Assembly (NCBI RefSeq): GCF_023499255.1
Contig: NZ_CP092183.1
Span: 317,501-381,500, forward strand
Origin: Couchioplanes caeruleus
GTDB lineage: Bacteria; Actinomycetota; Actinomycetes; Mycobacteriales; Micromonosporaceae
DNA: 64,000 nucleotides
Reading direction: 5' to 3'
The first letter of the stretch is position 1; each line of letters begins with the position of its first letter. The notes beneath the pieces were generated by a model. It was not told the origin of the DNA. It did no database searches and saw only the letters and a list, made by a program, of their open reading frames with translations. Below are positions 51,241 through 58,963 of this stretch, piece after piece. A program made the position numbers and the translations under genes.

Positions 51241-53190
51241 GTGACTTCCGCCGGGTACGACCTGGCCGCCGAGCAAGCCGTTATCGGCGCCGCGTTACTC
51301 GCCCCCGCTGTGATGGCCGACCTGGCCGCCGCCCTCGCCCCGGACGACTTCGGCCGGCCGGCACACCGGGTGCTGTGGGAAGCCATGTGCGGCATGCACG
51401 CGGCCGGCACCCCGACCGACCCGATCACCGTCACCGCTCATCTTGCCGAGACCGGCGACCTCGGCAAGATGGGCGGGGCGCCCTACCTGCACACCTTGAC
51501 CGCCGACGTGCCGACAGCGGCAAACGCGGCCCACTACGCGGGCATCGTCGCCGACCTCGCGAAGCGGCGGAAGGTTGCCGACCTCGGCGCCCAGCTGACC
51601 CAGCTCGCGACCTCAGGCGCCGACCCAGCCGAGGTAGTGGCCGCCGGCCGCGCGATGCTCGACGGCGCGGCCGTACCGGGCGGTTGGTCGCCGCTGATCC
51701 CCCTCGGCCGAGGTCGGCACCTGCCGCCGTTCCCCGCCGAGTTGCTGCCCGGCTGGCTGGCCGACCACGTGGCAGCGGTCGCGGAGTTCACCCAGACCCC
51801 GATCGACCTCGCCGGAAGCCTCGCTCTTGCGTGCCTGTCGACGGCGGCCGGCGGCCGGGCCGAGGTCGAAGTACGCGGCTCGTGGCGAGAACCGACGAAC
51901 CTGTACACGGTCGTCGTCCTACCGCCGGGCTCCCGCAAGAGCGCCGTGTTCGCGGCGATGGTCGCCCCGATCCTCACCGCGGAAAAGGCCCTCATCGATC
52001 GAAGCGCACCCGCGATCATCGAAGCCGAACTGTCCGCCAAAGTCGCTGGGAAAGCGGCGGAAAAAGCCGCTCTCGCCGCAGCGAACGCCGACGCAACCGG
52101 ACGGGACACCCTGATCGCCGAGGCAACGGCAGCAGCGATGAACGCCGACGCGATCACCGTTCCTGTGAAACCTCAACTGGTCGCCGACGACGTCACGAGC
52201 GAAACCGCCGCATCGCTCCTCGCCCAACAGGGCGGCCGGCTCGCCGTCCTCTCTCCCGAAGGCGGCATCTTCGCCACCATCGCCGGCCGCTACTCCGGCA
52301 CACCGAACCTGGAGGTATTCCTCAAGGGCCACGCCGGGGACATGATGCGCGTCGGCCGGCTGTCCCGCGACGCTGAACACGTCGACAAACCCGCCCTCAC
52401 CATGGGACTCGCTGTACAGCCGGAAATCCTGCGCGACATCGCCGGCATGCCTGGCTTCCGAGGACTTGGCTTGCTCGCCCGCATCCTGTTCGCCGTTCCG
52501 GAGAACACCGTCGGATTCCGCAAGGTCGGCGCAGACCCCATCCCCGCCGAAGTCGGGGCGACCTTCCACGCCAACCTTCACGCCCTGGTCCTCACCCTCG
52601 CCGAATGGACCGATCCGGCCGTTCTCGTCCTCACTCCCGAAGCGAACGATTTAATCCTGGACATCGAACGGCAGGTAGAACCCCGGTTGGCGCCGGGCGG
52701 GGCGTGGGCACACATCGTGGACTGGGGATCGAAATACACCGGCGCTGTTGTCCGTATCGCTGGCCTGCTCCACCTCGCCGAACATCTGCACGACGGGTGG
52801 GGTAGACCCGTCGATGCGGAAACCGTCGACCGGGCCGCGCGAATCGGGGAGTACTACGCGGCTCACGCCCTGGGCGCGTTCGACGACATGGGCGCCGACC
52901 AAGCGACCCGCAATGCCCGAGCGATCCTCGCCTGGATCGAACGTACGAACACCAGCGCCTTCACCAAACGGGAAGTGTTCCGGGCGCTCAAGTCCTCGCA
53001 GATCCCGACGGCGGCCGACTTCGACGCGCCGCTGTCCGTGCTCGAAGCACACGGCTATCTCCGCCAGCTCGACCCGCCCGCGCCGAAGCGGGCCGGCGGC
53101 CGGCCGGCGTCGCCGAGCTTCCTGGTCCATCCCGACGTCCACCAACCGGCCGCGACCGTGCATCCCCTCGTCGCGCGCCGAGCCTCGTAA
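51241..53190 (+). CDS. Putative replication protein (DnaB N-terminal-like plus DUF3987)
   Basis: 649 aa from GTG 51241. Residues 5-140 match the N-terminal helical domain of replicative helicase DnaB (AAEQAVIGAALLAPAVMADLAAALAPDDFGRPAHRVLWEAM). Residues about 160-560 resemble DUF3987, with a variant P-loop PPGSRKSAVFAAM and LAVLSPEGGIFATIAGRYSG. There is no RepSA-type rolling-circle domain, so this is the likely replication initiator or primase-helicase of the element. The 75 bp after its stop contain iterons (53194-53268). Confidence 0.75.
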   Translation: MTSAGYDLAAEQAVIGAALLAPAVMADLAAALAPDDFGRPAHRVLWEAMCGMHAAGTPTDPITVTAHLAETGDLGKMGGAPYLHTLTADVPTAANAAHYAGIVADLAKRRKVADLGAQLTQLATSGADPAEVVAAGRAMLDGAAVPGGWSPLIPLGRGRHLPPFPAELLPGWLADHVAAVAEFTQTPIDLAGSLALACLSTAAGGRAEVEVRGSWREPTNLYTVVVLPPGSRKSAVFAAMVAPILTAEKALIDRSAPAIIEAELSAKVAGKAAEKAALAAANADATGRDTLIAEATAAAMNADAITVPVKPQLVADDVTSETAASLLAQQGGRLAVLSPEGGIFATIAGRYSGTPNLEVFLKGHAGDMMRVGRLSRDAEHVDKPALTMGLAVQPEILRDIAGMPGFRGLGLLARILFAVPENTVGFRKVGADPIPAEVGATFHANLHALVLTLAEWTDPAVLVLTPEANDLILDIERQVEPRLAPGGAWAHIVDWGSKYTGAVVRIAGLLHLAEHLHDGWGRPVDAETVDRAARIGEYYAAHALGAFDDMGADQATRNARAILAWIERTNTSAFTKREVFRALKSSQIPTAADFDAPLSVLEAHGYLRQLDPPAPKRAGGRPASPSFLVHPDVHQPAATVHPLVARRAS

Positions 53191-53271
53191 GCCGTCTGCC
53201 AGAACTGCCACAACCGCCACAACCCCTCTGCCGCCGAGGTTCTGGCAGTTGTGGCAGTTCTGGCAGACGCA
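53191..53271. repeat. Facing 9-bp iterons forming a long hairpin (candidate origin)
   Basis: Positions 53194-53214 and 53248-53268 form a perfect 21-bp inverted repeat. With one mismatch and then nine more nearly perfect pairs, the stem reaches about 31 bp, loop CCTCTGCCGCCGA. Each arm consists of three 9-bp units: CTGCCAGAA, CTGCCACAA, CCGCCACAA on the left and TTCTGGCAG, TTGTGGCAG, TTCTGGCAG on the right. It sits between the replication gene and xis. Iterons suggest a Rep-binding origin; a terminator role is the alternative. Confidence 0.65.
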
Positions 53272-53324
53272 TCCCGACCGCTGCGACCCCGCCAGACCAT
53301 CACCCTCGCCAGGAGGCGGAATCC

Positions 53325-53513
53325 GTGCCCAGCGACTTTCTCACCCTCGATGAGTTCCTTGCCCAGATGGCCGTGCCCCGCTCGACGTTCTTCCGCTGGA
53401 AGGCCATCGGCTTGGCGCCGCGCCACTACAAGATGCCCAACCGATCGATCCGCATCCGCCGGGCCGACTTCGAGTCCTGGCTGTCCGCCCGAGAGGAGCC
53501 GCAGGCCGCATGA
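53325..53513 (+). CDS. xis: Excisionase (Xis-like helix-turn-helix protein)
   Basis: 62 aa from GTG 53325 with AGGAGG upstream. MerR/AlpA-like HTH: FLTLDEFLAQMAVPRSTFFRWKAIGLAPRHYKMPNRSIRIRRADFESWL. Such proteins direct integrase towards excision. The stop overlaps the integrase ATG (ATGA, 53510-53513), so both are made from one message. Confidence 0.9.
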   Translation: MPSDFLTLDEFLAQMAVPRSTFFRWKAIGLAPRHYKMPNRSIRIRRADFESWLSAREEPQAA

Positions 53514-54898
53514 GTACCTACGACGTGAAGGTCTGGGGAATCCAAGAGCACAAAGGCAAGGATCGACGGACCGGCAAGCCGCAGAGCAGCTATCGCGTTC
53601 GGTGGGTCGTCGCCGGAAAGGTCTTCGGGGACCGATTCCAGACCAAGGCACTCGCGGAGAGCTTCCGCGCCAAACTGATGACAGCTCAGCGGGAGGGCAT
53701 CGCATTCGACGAGGCGGCCGGCCTCCCCGAGCCGATGGCCCGGCAACGCAACAGCCGATCCTGGTACGACCACGCGGTGGCGTTCGTCGACATGAAGTGG
53801 CCCCGTGCCGCAGGCAAGCACCGGAAAGGCATTGCTGAAGCGTTGGCTACCGTCACTCCCGCGCTTCTCAAGACCACACGCGGCGCGCCGGCTGACGCGG
53901 AGATTCGCCGGGCGCTCTACGCCTGGTCGTTCAACAAGGCTCGCCGTGACGCAGGTCCACCGCCTGACGATCTCGCCCCGACAGTCCGGTGGCTCGCTAC
54001 GAATACCGTCAACCTCAACGATCTCGAGGACTCGGCGCTTGTACGCAAGGCGCTCGACACGCTCTCGCTGCGCATCGATGGCAAGCAGGCCGCTGCGACC
54101 ACGATTTCCCGCAAGCGGGCCGTGTTCTACGGCGCGCTCCGGTACGCGGTAGAGCTACGGCTCCTCCAAGCCCACCCGATGGACCACGTCCAGTGGGTGA
54201 CGCCAAAGTCGGATGACGAGGTGGACCGCCGTTCCGTCGTCAACCCAAGCCAGGCGCTCGACCTGCTCGGCGCGGTAGCCGACCGGCATCCTCGCCTGGT
54301 GGCGTTCTTCGCCTGCCTGTACTACGCCGCGTTGCGTCCGGCCGAGGCGCTTCACCTGCGTATCGAGGACTGCGAGCTTCCCGAGGATGGTTGGGGGATG
54401 CTCCGTCTCTCCGGCTCGACTCAGCATGTCGGGCAAGGCTGGGGCGACGACAGCCAGGCCGTACGGGAGGACAGAGAGCTTAAGCACCGGGCGAAGACCG
54501 CCATTCGCCCGGTGCCGGCCGCCCCGCCGCTTGTACGGGCGTTGCGCTGGCACATCGCGGAGTTCGGGCATGCGGCCGACGGCCGGATCTTCGTGACGCA
54601 GGGATACGGCAGCGGCCCGGTGTCGAAGGAGACCTACGCGCGGGTGTGGCGAGCTACTCGCCGAACTGCTTTGACCCCGACACAGCAGAAGTCGCCGCTA
54701 GCTCAACGGCCTTACGACCTTCGGCATGCGGCCGTGTCCCTCTGGCTGAATGAAGGAGTGCCGGCAACACAGGTCGCCGAGTGGGCGGGACACAGCGTGC
54801 ACGTCCTGCTTAAGGTCTACGCCAAGTGCATCGAGGGGCAAGACGAGGCAGCACGCCGCCGCATCGAGGCGGCGCTGGGCGAGCCGCGCATAACCTAA
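53510..54898 (+). CDS. int: Tyrosine-type site-specific integrase
   Basis: 462 aa. The C-terminal catalytic domain has the first Arg in ALRPAEALHLRIEDC, the His-x2-Arg-type box RPYDLRHAAVSLWLNEG, then GHSVHVLLKVYAKCIEG with the His and the nucleophilic Tyr. The N-terminal arm- and core-binding regions are longer than in minimal phage integrases, typical of AICE integrases. Expected to recombine attP with the 3' end of tRNA-Ser. It lies 3.5 kb from attR because cargo has accumulated between. Confidence 0.95.
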   Translation: MSTYDVKVWGIQEHKGKDRRTGKPQSSYRVRWVVAGKVFGDRFQTKALAESFRAKLMTAQREGIAFDEAAGLPEPMARQRNSRSWYDHAVAFVDMKWPRAAGKHRKGIAEALATVTPALLKTTRGAPADAEIRRALYAWSFNKARRDAGPPPDDLAPTVRWLATNTVNLNDLEDSALVRKALDTLSLRIDGKQAAATTISRKRAVFYGALRYAVELRLLQAHPMDHVQWVTPKSDDEVDRRSVVNPSQALDLLGAVADRHPRLVAFFACLYYAALRPAEALHLRIEDCELPEDGWGMLRLSGSTQHVGQGWGDDSQAVREDRELKHRAKTAIRPVPAAPPLVRALRWHIAEFGHAADGRIFVTQGYGSGPVSKETYARVWRATRRTALTPTQQKSPLAQRPYDLRHAAVSLWLNEGVPATQVAEWAGHSVHVLLKVYAKCIEGQDEAARRRIEAALGEPRIT

Positions 54899-55073
54899 GC
54901 TTCGTGGCTGCGACATTTCGGATAAGCCCCGCTGTGGAGTACGGGCAATAATGGCGCTCTGCGAGTCCAGGACTCCCGCCGATGGTTCGGGCTCACGGCC
55001 TCACGGCCTTGCTGCAAGCCCTTCACACTCGGATCGGCGTCAGCCGTGAACCCCGATCAAATTCGAAGGGCCA

Positions 55074-55817
55074 TCAAACTGAGACCAGCACCCGCACAAG
55101 TGACGCAAACCTCCAAAGCAAGATGCCTAGAGTCACACTCAGAATAGCAGAAGTTATGAAAGTTACTGTGGTGGACCTAATCCCTCGCTGCCTCAGTAGG
55201 TAGAACGCTGCCAGGGCTGAGAACACGATTGTCAGGAAACCCGGCTGCACGAATTGAACCCCAAAATTATGCAGATGCTCCCGCAGAGAGGTTCGAAAGA
55301 TCATGGCATCAAAGCCGTCAGCAGAAAACAGTCCGAAAGACGCAGCGACGAGGATCGAGCTTTGACGTTCGCTGCCAACCTTTATCTTCCAGCCGATCAC
55401 TCCGAGGACAGGGCCAGCGCACAGTGATGCCATCGTCCAGAGAGCCGCAGCGCGACCAACTGAGAGCAAACCGATGTAATCGGCAGAGCTGCCGTCCTGA
55501 AGGCTTCCGCCGCGCCACCGTTGGCTAATCCCGAGGATCATTGCATAATAAACTACTGTAGCGATGATGAGAGTGGCCGTGCCGGCAAGAGCGGCGGCTC
55601 GCCAATTGTTTTGCCTAAAACCCAGAAATAAGGCAGTCATTCCCCACGCAAACCCGCTACTCGTCAGTGTCAGTAGGATGGCTCCGAGCGTTCCAGGAAC
55701 TAAGTCGCTGAGAAATGCGGCTATGCCGAGGGCCGCGGAAGAGAGGAGTACCGCACGACCGTTATACCTGACTGCTCTAGCCGTGATTCCTGTATCGACC
55801 GATCGTGTAGCAAACAT
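55074..55817 (-). CDS. Polytopic membrane protein, cargo of the element
   Basis: 247 aa with about seven hydrophobic segments (including AVLLSSAALGIAAFLSDLVPG, AAALAGTATLIIATVVYYAMILG, FLTIVFSALAAFYLL, TVTFITSAILSVTLGILLW). Lower GC and more AT-ending codons than the transfer genes show recent acquisition from another source. The family is not certain; general resemblance to small DUF6518-like membrane proteins. It is probably co-transcribed with the lipoprotein gene upstream (46 bp). Confidence 0.7.
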   Translation of the reverse strand: MFATRSVDTGITARAVRYNGRAVLLSSAALGIAAFLSDLVPGTLGAILLTLTSSGFAWGMTALFLGFRQNNWRAAALAGTATLIIATVVYYAMILGISQRWRGGSLQDGSSADYIGLLSVGRAAALWTMASLCAGPVLGVIGWKIKVGSERQSSILVAASFGLFSADGFDAMIFRTSLREHLHNFGVQFVQPGFLTIVFSALAAFYLLRQRGIRSTTVTFITSAILSVTLGILLWRFASLVRVLVSV

Positions 55818-55863
55818 GTCCGCCTCTCGTTATTCGATTACGCGCCGCTCTTGATCGTGCAAA

Positions 55864-56391
55864 CTAGCTTTTTGGTGGGCAGTTCGATTCGATAATATCA
55901 CGAAGTTGTTCTGTGTGTCCTGATTGGGCAAGGGCGATGACTCTATCGCGTGGACCCTTGTCTTCTGGGGCCAACCCGTAGCGATAGAATGCAGAGTCCT
56001 TAAGCCGTAGGACCTGCTGAAAGTCCGCATGTCGCTCAGTGGATGACGTGGCATCAAAATAGTTGCGAGCCCAAGTACAGTGCCAATACCAGGCGGCATC
56101 GACCCTGCCGGTGTTGACGCCGTAAACCATCTCCTTTCCGTCGGGCGCATGGCTTTCATACAGTTTGCCTTGCGGCCATTCCCATTTTGGTGCGAGAGTA
56201 AGGTTTCGAGCTTCGTCCTTGTATTCAAGCTCTGCCTGCTCCGCCGAAATCCAGTCAGCCCGGTCAGATGGAGGGTCCGCCTGTGTGTGGCTGGCTTGGC
56301 AACCTGACGCGACTAGAGCAGCGAGTAACGTACTTACAACCCTACGCCGGGCACGTCGTCTATTGATTCTTGTAGAAGATAGAGAAGTCAT
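55864..56391 (-). CDS. Putative lipoprotein, cargo of the element
   Basis: 175 aa from ATG 56391. The N-terminus has a basic stretch (RRRARRRVVS), a short hydrophobic core and a lipobox LVASGC, so it should be lipid-anchored. The mature part is charged and Trp/Tyr-rich (DWISAEQAELEYKDEARNL, YGVNTGRVDAAWYWHCTWARNYFDA). No known domain. Lower GC than the element core. It lies between genes for a secreted and a membrane protein. Confidence 0.7.
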   Translation of the reverse strand: MTSLSSTRINRRRARRRVVSTLLAALVASGCQASHTQADPPSDRADWISAEQAELEYKDEARNLTLAPKWEWPQGKLYESHAPDGKEMVYGVNTGRVDAAWYWHCTWARNYFDATSSTERHADFQQVLRLKDSAFYRYGLAPEDKGPRDRVIALAQSGHTEQLRDIIESNCPPKS

Positions 56392-56485
56392 GCACAGTCG
56401 CCAATCCCGAACGTCGAAAGCAGGTCGCTCGTCAAGAGGCGGTGAGGGAGCGAATGCTCCTCCACCGCCTCCTTCTCTTATGCTT

Positions 56486-56938
56486 CTAGTAGTACTCCGT
56501 ACCATCGAACGTGTGGCGGCAATTAGTAAAGCAGGCGTGGCCGCGCGCGAAAGCATTCCGGAACTGCCTACCGTTGGACAGGGAGGCTATCGTCACCGTT
56601 TGATTGCGATCGATTCCTGTCGTGTAGCTTCCGCTGATCACGCTGCCGTCTGGGTTCAGGAGTTGCCACTTCATGTCGTCATATGTAGAACATTTGCCAT
56701 TTCCGTCGAGCCAGCAGGGTGTTGTGGATAGATTGACCTGAACGTTTCCGGAGCCCGACTTTGTGCGAACGTTGGTGGAGTTGTACCACTTATTCGAGTC
56801 ACTCCAAGTCTCCCCAGAAATAGAGTGATTAGAAGCCGCTTGGGCGACTCCAGGGAAGGCTAGCGTTGCGGCGACCGCCGCGAATCCGAGTGCTGCGATC
56901 GTACGGCGAATCAGTTTTCCGAGTGAGCTTTTTCGCAC
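56486..56938 (-). CDS. Small secreted protein with four cysteines, cargo of the element
   Basis: 150 aa. Signal peptide (RRTIAALGFAAVAATLAFPGVAQA) cleaved before ASNHS. The mature 115 residues are Ser/Thr/Asn-rich with four Cys (TPCW, GKCST, HACFT, TNCRH), probably two disulfides in a small beta fold. No family recognised. It could be a secreted effector, but nothing in sequence proves toxicity. The following 94 bp precede the lipoprotein start. Confidence 0.72.
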   Translation of the reverse strand: MRKSSLGKLIRRTIAALGFAAVAATLAFPGVAQAASNHSISGETWSDSNKWYNSTNVRTKSGSGNVQVNLSTTPCWLDGNGKCSTYDDMKWQLLNPDGSVISGSYTTGIDRNQTVTIASLSNGRQFRNAFARGHACFTNCRHTFDGTEYY

Positions 56939-57714
56939 TCTGGGTGCCTTTCTTGGGAGCCTGACAGATGTTGCGCTTTAGCTTCACAGTCATACTTCAT
57001 CCACTGCCCTCTCCTGCGTGTCGTCATATCGCTACATGCGCCTTGGAGCACGGAGCAGATAGCGCATTGTTGCGATCGGCAAGAATGAAGATTCCGCGAA
57101 CGGACGCGGTTGGGCATTGTTGGCTGTGAGTAACAACGGCTGCGCACGTCGAACGTTACATAAGCGCTGCTTTCTGGTCAAGAATATTTACAGACGTGAT
57201 TGTGGGAACGAACGCTTGCGCCGCAACTTCTCGCCGAACTTCCCTCACTGCACGTGGCGACGCTGGCCGCACTCTGAACAGGGCCTCGTGGACTGACGGT
57301 CGGGCAGAGATCCTGGTGAAGGGTCTCCAGCTGGGCGGAGCAACATTTCGGCCTGCTGGAAGTGCGAGCTCGCACCCACTACAGAATGTGATTGGAAGAT
57401 GGGGTGAATCACATCTGATTGGACCGTCTAGGCGGAGGAGGAGAGCTTGATCCGCACGCAGGAACAGGGATTCAGCAAGGGTGGTGATATGACCGTTGTG
57501 GGCTGTTGGGTGCGGACATTTGCATTCATGGCGGTCTAGAGGCGAGTGCGGCCTTTCGGTAATCATCAGGTGTCGGACCCAGGAAGATCAAAGTGACTCC
57601 TCGAAGTTGAGCGGGGTTCACGGCCGACGTTGACCCGGGTGCGGAGGGCTCACAGCTCAGTGAGTGTTTGAGAAGGTCCCATATAGACGGTGTGGAAGCA
57701 TGACAGCTCTTCTG
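56939..57714. other. Stretch without a convincing gene
   Basis: 776 bp of lower-GC sequence upstream of the small secreted-protein gene and before the transposase remnant. Reading frames here (for example 57156-57566 and 56911-57147 on the minus strand) have no signal, domain or codon bias to support them. It probably contains the promoter of the cargo genes. Confidence 0.6.
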
Positions 57715-58270
57715 GAGTGGGCGGGGGGTCTGGGTGTCATCGCGCCGTGGCTACCCGTCTGACGTGACCGACGCCCAGTGGTTTGGTCAAGGACTTGCTA
57801 CCCGAGCCGAGCGGCGGCGGTCGACCTGAGAAGCACCCGCGGCTCGAGACAGTCAACGCGGTCCTCTACCCCGGTCCGCTCGGGCTCTACGTGCCGGTAC
57901 CTACTGACAGATCTGCCGCCCTGGCAGACGGTGTACTAGTACTTCACCCACGGTGGAAGACGCCGGCGTCACGGAGAACTACTCGCCGCGTTGCGAGTCA
58001 AGACCCGCATCGCGCAGGGCCGCGGACCCAGCCGTCGGCTGCAGTCCTCGATTCGTAGAGGGTCAGGGGCGCCGACACCGTCGGACGGGACTCGCGGGGC
58101 TACGACGCGGGCAAGAAAATGAACGGCCGTAAGTGGTTCATCGTCACCGACGCCGCCGGCCTGCTGATCACTGTCGCCATCCTGGCGGCCACATGGCAAA
58201 ACCGCGACGGCGGCAAGGCCGCCCTGCTCGGCGCGTGCCTGACGATGTCCCAGCGCTGTCTGTGGACCAG
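57715..58270 (+). pseudogene. Decayed IS5-family transposase
   Basis: Fragments in shifting frames match IS5-type transposases of actinomycetes: a start like SRRGYPSDVTDAQW, then GGGRPEKHPRLETVNAVLYP, DLPPWQTVY, HRAGPRTQPSAAVLDS, GADTVGRDSRGYDAGKKMNGRKW and TDAAGLLITVAILAA, interrupted by frameshifts and stops. The 3' end (the region containing the final Glu) is missing. It sits next to attR, as often seen where insertion sequences accumulate in cargo. Confidence 0.8.
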
Positions 58271-58324
58271 GGGTTTGTCTAGTTCCCTCGGGCGATGCTC
58301 GTAGTCGCGCTATGGTCGGGACGA

Positions 58325-58361
58325 GTGAGATCGGGTGGTTCCCGGTGAGATCAAGTGAGAC
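58325..58361. repeat. Short direct repeats near attR
   Basis: GTGAGATC occurs at 58325-58332 and 58345-58352, and GTGAGAC at 58355-58361, within 110 bp of attR. Short direct repeats flanking an attachment core are typical arm-type sites for integrase or excisionase; the assignment is tentative. Confidence 0.35.
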
Positions 58362-58378
58362 TGTCGATCAATCGACTG

Positions 58379-58420
58379 AAACCCCCGTTGGGCTGCGCAC
58401 GCGCAGCTCAGCGGGGGTTT
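58379..58420. terminator. Strong terminator next to tRNA-Ser, carried by the element
   Basis: AAACCCCCG (58379-58387) pairs with CGGGGGTTT (58412-58420), and GCTGCGC (58392-58398) with GCGCAGC (58401-58407) inside it. It lies directly downstream of the tRNA-Ser 3' end on the minus strand, on the element side, so it would terminate tRNA-Ser transcription before the cargo. Confidence 0.8.
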
Positions 58421-58432
58421 CTGCTGTTCGTC

Positions 58433-58495
58433 TGGCGGAGGGCGTGGGATTCGAACCCACGGAGACGCGGAACGCCTCACCGGTTTTCAAGACCG
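58433..58495. repeat. attR: 63-bp direct repeat within tRNA-Ser
   Basis: Identical to 40407-40469. It covers the CCA end through the anticodon region of tRNA-Ser. Because the crossover lies inside the tRNA and the element supplies the same 3' part, the host gene stays intact at this end. Confidence 0.95.
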
Positions 58496-58523
58496 GCGCC
58501 ATCGGCCACTAGGCGAGCCCTCC
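58433..58523 (-). tRNA. tRNA-Ser (anticodon UGA)
   Basis: 91 nt on the minus strand including an encoded CCA. Acceptor stem GGAGGGC pairs with the 3' strand before G-CCA (GCCCTCC at the 3' side). The anticodon loop CTTGAAA within stem CCGGT/ACCGG gives anticodon TGA. A long variable arm follows, as expected for tRNA-Ser, and the T arm contains GTGGGTTCGAATCCCAC. It is the integration target of the element. Confidence 0.97.
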
Positions 58524-58879
58524 CGAGCTACAGCGGCCAGTCTGCCAGATCGACTCACGAGCCGCGGAACGGACACCGCTGCCTCGGGTCGCGCGCGCGG
58601 TCGGACGGGGTCCGGCCGGCGCGCCCCCGCGCCGACCGGGCCCCTGTTCCTGGGGGACAGCGACCTGTCCAGCAGTGTGCGCCTGCATAAAACCGCAGCT
58701 CAACGGTGCTAATGAAGGCGTAAGGAAGACGAGCGGGCCGGGTGGAACCGGTGGCCGAACGGATCGACTGTGCCCGGTTTCCGTTATCGGTTGCCGAACC
58801 GCTTAAGCAAAACTTTTTTCAATCCTCGTATCATGCCTCTGGGCTGCTGAAACACGGTGATTGACGGTCTCGTGGGCGG

Positions 58880-58909
58880 TTGACAGGCGATAGACCGCGC
58901 TGGTTATTG
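58880..58909 (+). promoter_or_regulatory. Candidate promoter of the GH30 gene
   Basis: TTGACA (58880-58885) and TTATTG (58904-58909) with an 18-bp spacer lie 55 bp before the start of the glycosidase. The rest of the 440-bp intergenic region from the tRNA has no gene; it holds a small inverted repeat CGGTTGCCGAACCG. Confidence 0.45.
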
Positions 58910-58963
58910 TTCGCTTCCTTACCTGTCCCGGTCAGGCCCCCACCTGCCGTCAAGGGAGTCCCC

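Larger units (their letters stand above)
40407..58495. mobile_element. Integrated AICE-like element in tRNA-Ser(UGA)
   Basis: Bounded by 63-bp direct repeats, one of which completes a tRNA-Ser gene. The repeats are 18,026 bp apart. It contains the diagnostic modules of actinomycete integrative and conjugative elements: tyrosine integrase and excisionase near one end, a replication protein, an FtsK/TraB-like translocase for double-stranded DNA transfer, DUF2637 and DUF6284 companions, and GntR-type regulators. Cargo lies at both ends: a single-chain restriction-modification enzyme on the left and lower-GC secreted and membrane proteins with an IS remnant on the right. The core genes look intact, so mobility is plausible. 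Confidence 0.93.

Noticed and set aside
56911..57147. 78-codon minus-strand frame overlapping the start of the small secreted protein
   Set aside because: Overlaps the signal-peptide region of a better-supported gene and shows no domain or coding bias.
57156..57566. 136-codon minus-strand frame in the cargo region
   Set aside because: No RBS, domain or signal; lies in an AT-richer stretch before the transposase remnant.
58312..58512. Reading frame encoding AEGVGFEPTETRNASPVF, also seen at 40,390
   Set aside because: It is the antisense of tRNA-Ser, a well-known false protein in databases; its occurrence twice reflects attL and attR.
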